From positions 1 through 12,571 of the forward strand of contig JAUHYY010000025.1 of NCBI GenBank assembly GCA_030426295.1: a stretch of DNA of 12,571 nt. Direction: 5' to 3'. This document shows positions 7,124 to 12,571 of this stretch, one piece after another. Position 1 is the stretch's first letter. Each line of letters begins with the position of its first letter. The DNA is from a bacterium. GTDB lineage: Bacteria; Patescibacteriota; Gracilibacteria; UBA1369; GCA-2718715. The notes beneath the pieces are model-generated. The model saw only the letters and a program-made list of their open reading frames with translations. It had not been told where the DNA came from and made no database searches. The position numbers and the translations under genes were made by a program.

Positions 7124-7560
7124 TAGTTTTTCTTAATTTCTACCTTCTTAGTTTTTTCTTTTTTAAGCTTTGGAATCTCAATCTTCAAAATACCTCTCTT
7201 AAAAGTAGCTGCAACTTCATCAACATCAAGTCCTTCAGGCAATACAATAGATCTTGAAAAAGCACCCCAGAAGCATTCACGACATAAATAATTGTCTTCC
7301 ATAACTTCTTTAGCTACTTGCCGAGTTCCTCGAATAGTTAGAACCTCTTTTTCACTTACAGTAATATCTATCTCGTCAGGCTCGACACCAGCCACTGGGG
7401 CAATAACAACCAAATGAGTATCAGTCTGATACACATCTAGTGTTAGTTGACCTTCTTCATCATGAATGTGTCTACCAAACTCTTCTGAATCAATTTCTTC
7501 TAGAGAAACTAAATCATTTCGAGCTTCATCATCACCTTGTTTTGTAACTTTAGTTTTCAT
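7123..7560 (-). CDS. Hsp20/alpha-crystallin small heat-shock protein
   Basis: Small heat-shock proteins form oligomers that hold unfolding proteins without using ATP until other chaperones or proteases act. This 145-residue protein has an acidic N-terminal arm (9-38), then an alpha-crystallin domain from about 39 to 131. Recognisable parts are LTLDVYQTDTHLVVIAPVAG (39-58), the strand VLTIRG (73-78), AFSRSIVLPEG (100-110) and the closing GILKIEIPK (123-131) matching the family GxLxIxxPK pattern. The Lys-rich tail lacks the usual IxI motif, though VEIKK may act in its place. Two Cys (93 and 96) occur in the CRECFWGAF loop. It follows ftsH by 39 bases and overlaps galU by one base, so it is in the same transcription unit. 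No CIRCE-type heat-shock operator is visible upstream. Confidence 0.9.
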   Translation of the reverse strand: MKTKVTKQGDDEARNDLVSLEEIDSEEFGRHIHDEEGQLTLDVYQTDTHLVVIAPVAGVEPDEIDITVSEKEVLTIRGTRQVAKEVMEDNYLCRECFWGAFSRSIVLPEGLDVDEVAATFKRGILKIEIPKLKKEKTKKVEIKKN

Positions 7561-7563
7561 AAA

Positions 7564-7610
7564 AATTAAGTGTTATTAGCAACGGCAATTAGCCATTCGC
7601 TATTTACTAT
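7564..7610 (-). repeat. Heptamer tract spanning the ftsH stop codon
   Basis: On the minus strand the tract reads GCTA, ATAGTAA, ATAGCGA, ATGGCTA, ATTGCCG, TTGCTA, ATAACA. It encodes the last four FtsH residues (Ala-Asn-Ser-Lys) and the TAG stop and fills most of the gap before hsp20. One unit is six bases long. Confidence 0.6.
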
Positions 7611-9444
7611 TAGCTTTCTTCTTAGTTTTCTTAGTCTTAAAATAAGCCAAAAACTCTTCACGATCAATGTTCTCTTTCTTAAGCAAGTCTTCTGAAATCT
7701 CTTTCATCTTAGCTTTATTATCAGTGATAAGTTTCTTAGTTTGTTTATAAGCTTTATCAATAAACTCCTGAACTCTCTCATCAATAGCAGCAGCCGTTGC
7801 TTCAGAGTAATTTCTCTTATGCGCAAGATCACGACCAATAAATACTTCATGATCTTTTTCACCAAACGCAACTGGACCAAGATCACTCATTCCGTATTGA
7901 GTCACCATTTGCCTTGCCATGTTACTAGCTCGTTGAAGATCACTAGAAGCACCAGTAGTCACTTGACCAAAGAATACTTCTTCAGCAACGTAACCACCAA
8001 GTAATGAGCATAACTCATTCTCAAATTTTTCTTTCGAATACAAATGAACATCCTCTTCTGGAAGATACCAAGTAACCCCAAGAGCTTGACCACGTGAAAT
8101 AATCGAAACTTTATGTACTGGATCACACTGTGGAAGCATATGACCAACTAAAGCATGACCTACTTCATGATAAGCAGTGATTTTCTTTTCTTTATCAGAC
8201 AAGATTCTAGATTTTTTCTCAGGACCAAGCGCAACCTTCTCTACTGACATCTCAATATGCTTCTGAGTAATTTTCTTTTTATTTTGTCGTGCAGCTAGAA
8301 TTGCAGATTCATTTAATAAGTTCTCAAGGTCAGCACCTGTAAATCCAGGTGTTTGTCGTGCAATCTTCTTAAGGTCAACACCATCAGCAAGCGGCTTGTT
8401 CTTAACATGTACATCAAGAATAGAAGCTCTATCAGCAATATCTGGTTTATCTACAATAACTCTTCGATCAAAACGACCAGGTCTCAAAAGCGCAGGATCA
8501 AGTACATCAGGTCTATTTGTAGCAGCCATTACTATTACATTGTCACCTTTTTCAAAACCATCCATCTCAGTAAGGATCTGATTCAATGTTTGTTCACGCT
8601 CATCGTGTCCACCACCCATTCCTGTACCTCTTTGTCGACCTACCGCATCAATTTCATCAATAAAGATAATACATGGCCCATTTCTTTTAGCTTTTTTAAA
8701 TAGATCACGAACTCTACTTGCACCAACACCCACAAACATCTCTACAAATTCAGAACCAGAAATCGAGAAGAATGGAACATCAGCTTCACCGGCAACAGCT
8801 CGAGCAAGCAAAGTTTTACCTGTACCCGGAGGCCCTACTAACAAAATCCCTCTTGGAATCTTTGCTCCCATCTTTGAATACTTTGCTGGATATTTAAGAA
8901 AGTCCACTACTTCAACTAGTTCTTCTTTAGATTCTTCACCACCAGCAACATCATCAAAAGTAGTTTTCTCTTTAGTTTTGTCATGCATCTTGGCAGTACT
9001 TTTACCGAATGAAAAAGCTTGGTTATTACTGCTTTGAGCTGATCTAAACATAAACAAGAAAAATAGCACAATAAACAGAACCGGAATCACAGACACGAGT
9101 AAATCACCCATAAAATTATTATCTGGCTGAACATTTACATCTAAGTCATTTCTTTGTTTAGCACTCAAAAAGTCATTTAAAGTTGATCCTGCCTCTTTAT
9201 AAGTGAAAACCTTTCGGCCATCCTCGAGCTCATAAGAAATCTTATCTCCAGAAATTGTTATCTTATCGTCTTTAATTATCTCTTCGTTAACATGTTGTTC
9301 AAAATCAGACAAAGTCACTTGATCAACTGTTGTTAAACTACCTTCACCATAAAAAACAAAAATTCCACTGATCAAAAGAGCAATAAACAATATCGATATA
9401 AAATTCGAAAATTTACTTTGCTTCTTTTTTCTTTTTTTCGCCAT
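7600..9444 (-). CDS. ftsH: ATP-dependent zinc metalloprotease FtsH
   Basis: FtsH is a membrane-anchored AAA+ protease that extracts and degrades misfolded membrane proteins and short-lived regulators as a hexamer. The 614 residues contain two membrane helices (about 14-32 and 114-134) flanking an extracytoplasmic domain. Then come Walker A GPPGTGKT (204-211), Walker B IIFIDEID (259-266), the second region of homology ATNRPDVLDPALLRPGRFDR (308-327), zinc-site HEVGH (426-430) and the third zinc ligand Asp502 in TTGASSD. The pore motif FVG is at 237-239. The N-terminus is strongly basic (KKRKKK), and the C-terminus ends in a Lys-rich tail whose last codons lie in a heptamer repeat. It follows tilS by 76 bases; tilS and ftsH are neighbours in many bacteria. 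A TATAAT at 9450-9455 lies only five bases before the ATG, so any promoter there would give an almost leaderless message. Confidence 0.98.
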   Translation of the reverse strand: MAKKRKKKQSKFSNFISILFIALLISGIFVFYGEGSLTTVDQVTLSDFEQHVNEEIIKDDKITISGDKISYELEDGRKVFTYKEAGSTLNDFLSAKQRNDLDVNVQPDNNFMGDLLVSVIPVLFIVLFFLFMFRSAQSSNNQAFSFGKSTAKMHDKTKEKTTFDDVAGGEESKEELVEVVDFLKYPAKYSKMGAKIPRGILLVGPPGTGKTLLARAVAGEADVPFFSISGSEFVEMFVGVGASRVRDLFKKAKRNGPCIIFIDEIDAVGRQRGTGMGGGHDEREQTLNQILTEMDGFEKGDNVIVMAATNRPDVLDPALLRPGRFDRRVIVDKPDIADRASILDVHVKNKPLADGVDLKKIARQTPGFTGADLENLLNESAILAARQNKKKITQKHIEMSVEKVALGPEKKSRILSDKEKKITAYHEVGHALVGHMLPQCDPVHKVSIISRGQALGVTWYLPEEDVHLYSKEKFENELCSLLGGYVAEEVFFGQVTTGASSDLQRASNMARQMVTQYGMSDLGPVAFGEKDHEVFIGRDLAHKRNYSEATAAAIDERVQEFIDKAYKQTKKLITDNKAKMKEISEDLLKKENIDREEFLAYFKTKKTKKKANSK

Positions 9445-9520
9445 ATATTATTATAAATTTTACTTGGATTTCAATTTACACGACTAAAAGCCTTTTTAAA
9501 AGCTTATTCGGGCAATCCGG

Positions 9521-10672
9521 CTAGTCAAAAACTTCTATAATATTATCTTCTTCATCTATAGCCAAAGGCACACCTAAACGAAGATACCAAGGCACATTAT
9601 TCGTCATAAAATACTCCTTAAGCTTCTTACCATCAAATCGATCACCATCTTTAAAAGTTCTAATACTTCTATGCTTACCAAGCTCGATGTTCTTTATCTG
9701 CTCACCAAAATACAAACCACTTAAAGCCTCTTGAGAGAATTCAGTAATCAAGAAATGGTCTGTCGATACATATACATACATATCATCTACAGCTCGATGA
9801 CTTCCTGAAGATGATTCACTTATTAGCTTTAAGACTTCTTGAAAATCAGCCTGAGAAAACTGTGAACCAATAAGCTTAGTTAACACAAAGTACTTAATAA
9901 AGTTAGCAAGTTCATCAAAATCAGATTTCATGAGTTTATTACCCCACTCTAGAGAGATAGCATTTGCAGTTATCCATTCATCAACTTGCTCACTACAATA
10001 ATCTACAAGTTCTTTATACAAGCAAGCTGTATCAGCAATTCTTTCTTGAGCAGAAGAAAACCTTTCTTCAAGGAGCGGAAAAACATCATTACGCACAAAA
10101 TTTCGGTCATAATCACTAACAAAATTTGACTCGTCTTGAACAAATTCAATTCCATTTTCAGATGCATACTCAATCAGTAAATTCTTTTCAAAACTCAATA
10201 AAGGTCTAAACACATTCTTACGCTCACAAACAACATTCATTCCTGCCATCCCCTTAATAAAAGAACCTCTACAAAGATTCATCATAATAGTTTCTGCCTG
10301 ATCATTCTTATGATGAGCAGTAACAATATACTTTGCATCAAATTCATCTTTTACATCAGCCAAAAACTCATATCTAACTTTTCTAGCATTCGCTTCAACA
10401 CTACCCTCTTTACTTACAGTAATCTTTGTACCTCGAAACTCTAAACCATAACTCGAAGCTAACTTCTCAACAAACTCAGCATCACTCACAGATGAATCTC
10501 TCAATCCATGATCTAAATGAGCCACTACTAAATTTTTATAACCAGCAGCTACAAATAAATCGAGTAAAACAACCGAATCCACTCCTCCAGACACAGCTAG
10601 GACCAACTTATCATCAGCATCTGTGTACTCAGAGATAATATCAATAAATCTGTCTTTAAGACTGATGTCCAT
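9521..10672 (-). CDS. tilS: tRNA(Ile)-lysidine synthase TilS
   Basis: TilS uses ATP and lysine to convert C34 of the tRNA-Ile with CAU anticodon to lysidine, switching it from reading AUG to AUA; it is usually essential. The 383 residues show the N-type ATP pyrophosphatase loop SGGVDS (28-33), HLDHGLR (52-58), an ARKVRYEF segment, TAHHKNDQAET (the family HHxxDQxET motif) and RNFVRNDVFPLLEE. The C-terminal part contains GDRFDGKKLKEYFMTNNVPWYLR, the substrate-tRNA-binding TilS C-terminal region. It is somewhat shorter than the E. coli enzyme, as in many small genomes. The start overlaps the end of the upstream RNHCP gene by 17 bases, so translation of the two is likely coupled. Its TAG stop begins a degenerate heptamer-like stretch. 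Confidence 0.95.
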   Translation of the reverse strand: MDISLKDRFIDIISEYTDADDKLVLAVSGGVDSVVLLDLFVAAGYKNLVVAHLDHGLRDSSVSDAEFVEKLASSYGLEFRGTKITVSKEGSVEANARKVRYEFLADVKDEFDAKYIVTAHHKNDQAETIMMNLCRGSFIKGMAGMNVVCERKNVFRPLLSFEKNLLIEYASENGIEFVQDESNFVSDYDRNFVRNDVFPLLEERFSSAQERIADTACLYKELVDYCSEQVDEWITANAISLEWGNKLMKSDFDELANFIKYFVLTKLIGSQFSQADFQEVLKLISESSSGSHRAVDDMYVYVSTDHFLITEFSQEALSGLYFGEQIKNIELGKHRSIRTFKDGDRFDGKKLKEYFMTNNVPWYLRLGVPLAIDEEDNIIEVFD

Positions 10673-10973
10673 AACTTGAAATTTTAGATACTAATTCTTG
10701 GTTATCACCTTCTAATACTTTATTTACATATTCATGACTACATCTAAGGCAAATAAAATTTATCATAAATCCTTTAGAACCGCTGTAAGTAATTGAATTT
10801 GGACGCATTAACCCACCGCATTCTGACGCTCTATCACCTGGCACATCCTTATCTAAATGCTTCGAAAAAAGACACTCAGAGCAGTGATTTCTTATTTGCG
10901 AACCAAGTGGATTCAAATGACCACAATTCTCACATTCAAACTCTTCATTTTTATGAATAAAGTTCTTTCTCAT
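10656..10973 (-). CDS. RNHCP-domain zinc-ribbon protein
   Basis: This 105-residue protein matches the small RNHCP family, whose function is not established. The family hallmark appears as RNHCSECLFSKHLD (28-41), with Ser in place of the Pro that gives the family its name, followed by DVPGDRASECGGLMRP (43-58). Three Cys pairs (Cys14/Cys17, Cys31/Cys34, Cys75/Cys78), with His30 and Cys52 nearby, predict one or two zinc sites. There is no signal peptide or membrane helix, so it is probably cytoplasmic. It is the first gene of the minus-strand block and overlaps tilS by 17 bases. That suggests coexpression and, as inference only, a link to RNA or translation. No convincing promoter or Shine-Dalgarno was found in the 64-base divergent gap upstream. 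Confidence 0.85.
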   Translation of the reverse strand: MRKNFIHKNEEFECENCGHLNPLGSQIRNHCSECLFSKHLDKDVPGDRASECGGLMRPNSITYSGSKGFMINFICLRCSHEYVNKVLEGDNQELVSKISSYGHQS

Positions 10974-10989
10974 TTGTTGAACTTAATGC

Positions 10990-11018
10990 TTTAAATAAAA
11001 GGCAATTCATGATATACT
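10990..11018 (+). promoter_or_regulatory. Extended -10 promoter of the pilus operon
   Basis: TTTAAA (10990-10995, four of six to -35) is 17 bases before TATACT (11013-11018). A TG one base ahead of the -10 box (11010-11011) makes it an extended -10 element, which compensates for a weak -35. Transcription would start near 11025, about 15-20 bases before the first start codon. Confidence 0.65.
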
Positions 11019-11043
11019 AATTAGATAAATTTATTAAGTGATT

Positions 11044-11730
11044 ATGGAAAATCTCGAACAAAACGAAAAAACACCACAAATTCACAGAAATAATTCTGGT
11101 GGAATACTAAGTGTTGTACTAGTAGTTTTAATACTTGCATCTCTTATTTACGGGGGATTTCTTCAGTTTAAAAAGGCTGAACTAAAAAGAGATATTGCTT
11201 CTACTCAAGAAATAATCGAAGCACAAACAAGCAATGACTTACCAGAAGATAACCAAGAAGTGAGCCTTCAAAGTAAAAAAATCTTTATAGAAGAAAAGAA
11301 GTCTGAACAAATTTTTTGGACAAACGTTTACGTTAAATTCGATGAAACTATTCCAGATAACGGCAAAATAGAACTAAACAACTTCACAGGTAGTAGCGAA
11401 GGAAACATCAGCTTTAGTGCAAAAACAACGAGAGCATCGATAGATCCTTATCTTGATACGGCTACTCTTATTGCTAGATTCAAAGACAAACCTTTCTTTA
11501 CAGACATGTTTATTCCAGCTGTTAACAGCACAGTAAACGAACAAGGTGAAGAATTCTTAAGTTATACAGTAAGAGTTAATTACCAAAAAGACGAAATTGA
11601 CCAGAACTTAATCGACTTAAACGACAAACCAACTAGTCAAAACACTAGTCCTGACGAATCTGAAGTTCAAAACCTTCTTGATTTAGTTAGAACAAGAACA
11701 CAAGATTCTAACCCTGCTGAAAATGAATAA
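11044..11730 (+). CDS. PilN-like type IV pilus inner-membrane assembly protein
   Basis: PilN-type proteins have one membrane helix with a periplasm-facing domain and link the cytoplasmic pilus ATPase/PilM ring to PilO. I chose the ATG at 11044 (228 residues); a GTG two codons upstream at 11038 is possible. A short charged cytoplasmic N-terminus (1-17) precedes the single hydrophobic segment (about 20-40). A coiled-coil-prone stretch follows (44-85), then a mixed alpha/beta domain with WTNVYVKFDETIPDNGKIELNNFTGSSEGNISFSAKT, resembling the PilN pattern of a FWSxxLxxLxxxxPxxVxLxxL segment. The tail (about 190-228) is acidic and disordered. Identification depends heavily on the next two genes, PilO-like and PilC. 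Unusually, no pilM gene precedes it. The end overlaps the next gene by 8 bases. Confidence 0.65.
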   Translation: MENLEQNEKTPQIHRNNSGGILSVVLVVLILASLIYGGFLQFKKAELKRDIASTQEIIEAQTSNDLPEDNQEVSLQSKKIFIEEKKSEQIFWTNVYVKFDETIPDNGKIELNNFTGSSEGNISFSAKTTRASIDPYLDTATLIARFKDKPFFTDMFIPAVNSTVNEQGEEFLSYTVRVNYQKDEIDQNLIDLNDKPTSQNTSPDESEVQNLLDLVRTRTQDSNPAENE

Positions 11731-12232
11731 AAATTATAGAACACTCATTCTAGCTCTGATTCTAGTTGTTGTATTTACTTACTTCATGAATCCAGCAAGA
11801 AAACAGGTTAAAGAACTAAAAACAGAACTTACTCAATTAGAAACTCAGATTTCTAAATCTATCGACAGAAAATCTGAAGAACGAAAAGTAGAAATCACAG
11901 AGACAGATCTTGAGCTACTAGATCAAACTATCCCTCAAGGATTTGACCAAGATTTCCTACTTAAAAAACTTACTTCAATCGCCGAAGACAATGTGGTTCG
12001 TATCAACAACATCACATTCAACAAAACAATTGGTGATTCACTAAGCGGAATCCAAACTGCTCAGATTTCAATTTCTGGTAACACAAACCAAGCAAACTTC
12101 GAAAGCTTACTTTTTGATATTGAAAACGATTCAAGAGGATTCATTATCAGAAACATAAGTACAAACAGCTCAAGTTCAGAAGCAGGAACAAGAGTTAACT
12201 TCACTTTAAACATAGAAAGTTACTTCAGCTAA
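11723..12232 (+). CDS. PilO-like type IV pilus assembly protein
   Basis: This 169-residue protein has the PilO architecture: a short cytoplasmic N-terminus, one membrane helix (about 6-22), a coiled coil (26-52, KQVKELKTELTQLETQISKSI) and a C-terminal ferredoxin-like domain (about 60-169). The latter contains FLLKKLTSIAEDNVVRINNITF, then an ISISGNTNQANFESLLFDIENDSRGFIIRNIS segment typical of PilO. PilO pairs with PilN at the outer face of the cytoplasmic membrane to align the pilus machine. Its start lies inside the pilN-like gene and pilC begins one base after its stop, so the three are translationally coupled. Sequence identity to named PilO proteins is low, so the call rests on architecture plus position. 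Confidence 0.72.
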   Translation: MNKNYRTLILALILVVVFTYFMNPARKQVKELKTELTQLETQISKSIDRKSEERKVEITETDLELLDQTIPQGFDQDFLLKKLTSIAEDNVVRINNITFNKTIGDSLSGIQTAQISISGNTNQANFESLLFDIENDSRGFIIRNISTNSSSSEAGTRVNFTLNIESYFS

Positions 12233-12233
12233 A

Positions 12234-12571
12234 ATGAACGACAAACTTAGAAACAAACTAAACGAGACCAATAAGAGTCGAAAGAATCCAAATGACGACT
12301 TTATATATGGTATTAACGAAACAATTCGACCAGGATTTTCAGGTAAGCTTGAAAACTATCTAGTTGAAAGACAAAAAGTAACACTTAAAGAGAAAGCGTT
12401 CTTCTTTCACTTATTCTCAGTGCTTCTCAATTCTGGATTAACAACAATTCAGTCACTTCATATTCTTTCGAATAAAACAAAAAATCAAAAATTCAAAAGA
12501 ATTTTAAATACAGTTAAATACGACGTAGAGCGAGGTGAAAGCTTATCTAAAAGCATGAACAAATTCCCAGA
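12234..12571 (+). CDS. pilC: PilC/GspF-family pilus platform protein, N-terminal part (cut by window edge)
   Basis: PilC is the polytopic inner-membrane platform of type IV pilus machines, on which the assembly and retraction ATPases act. I translated 112 complete codons from the ATG at 12234-12236; the rest is beyond the right edge. After a charged 30-residue lead comes a type II secretion F domain start: VTLKEKAFFFHLFSVLLNSGLTTIQSLHILSNKTKNQKFKRILNTVKYDVERGESLSKSMNKFP. This matches the F-domain pattern of a LxxFxxxLxxLLxSGLxLxxAL helix and the G(xS)LSxAL/M turn. It is separated from the pilO-like gene by a single base and has no Shine-Dalgarno, so it probably relies on coupled translation. 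Confidence 0.88.
   Translation, partial: MNDKLRNKLNETNKSRKNPNDDFIYGINETIRPGFSGKLENYLVERQKVTLKEKAFFFHLFSVLLNSGLTTIQSLHILSNKTKNQKFKRILNTVKYDVERGESLSKSMNKFP

Noticed and set aside
3866..7610. Heptamer tracts as mobile-element ends or attachment sites
   Set aside because: There is no transposase, no integrase and no element between matched copies; units are short, degenerate and tied to gene ends.
8353..8703. 116-codon plus-strand frame opposite ftsH
   Set aside because: It is antisense to the conserved AAA domain of ftsH, has unnatural composition and no initiation signals.
9450..9455. TATAAT before ftsH as a promoter
   Set aside because: No acceptable -35 box at 16-18 bases, and the start site would fall at the ATG itself. 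Cotranscription with tilS is simpler, so I did not list it.
1..12571. Alternative genetic code with TGA as glycine
   Set aside because: Core proteins such as FtsH, GalU and TilS read full length with all motif glycines encoded by GGN and without any in-frame TGA.

Overview
This AT-rich window reads as accessory-plus-core chromosome from a small-genome bacterium. The most likely source is the Patescibacteria/Candidate Phyla Radiation. This is inferred from low GC, tight packing, type IV pilus genes beside housekeeping genes, an S-layer-homology surface protein, and the lack of a Shine-Dalgarno sequence before any gene. All reading frames are intact with TGA untranslated and never used as a stop, so the recoded (TGA = Gly) code of Gracilibacteria/Absconditabacteria is not in use here. 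The exact lineage cannot be fixed from this window.

Layout. At the left edge, on the minus strand, are the N-terminus of secA (cut by the window), a polyprenyl-phosphate sugar-1-phosphate transferase, and the RNase P RNA gene rnpB behind an almost consensus promoter. rnpB is head-to-head with a plus-strand gene for a secreted protein carrying an Asp/Ser pentad repeat and three C-terminal S-layer homology domains. That gene converges on a minus-strand TPR-protein gene across a hairpin that can terminate transcription in both directions.

From about 11.0 kb down to 4.6 kb runs one minus-strand block in transcription order: RNHCP zinc-ribbon protein, tilS, ftsH, hsp20, galU, then an unknown lipoprotein. 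Several genes overlap or nearly touch, and the TPR gene follows behind its own consensus promoter. Divergent from the block, on the plus strand, starts a type IV pilus operon (pilN-like, pilO-like, then the beginning of pilC) with an extended -10 promoter.

Themes. The envelope is prominent: SecA exports; the sugar transferase and GalU feed surface glycan synthesis; the SLH protein and lipoprotein sit outside the membrane; PilN/O/C build a pilus; FtsH and Hsp20 handle protein quality. TilS, the RNase P RNA and possibly the RNHCP protein serve tRNA or RNA metabolism.

The most unusual signal is a degenerate 7-base repeat (ATAGCTA/ATAGCGA-like) at the 3' ends of genes, often containing the stop codon itself. 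Because 7 is not a multiple of 3 and the unit contains TAG and TAA, such tracts place stops in every reading frame. No clearly novel multi-gene defence or metabolic system is visible.
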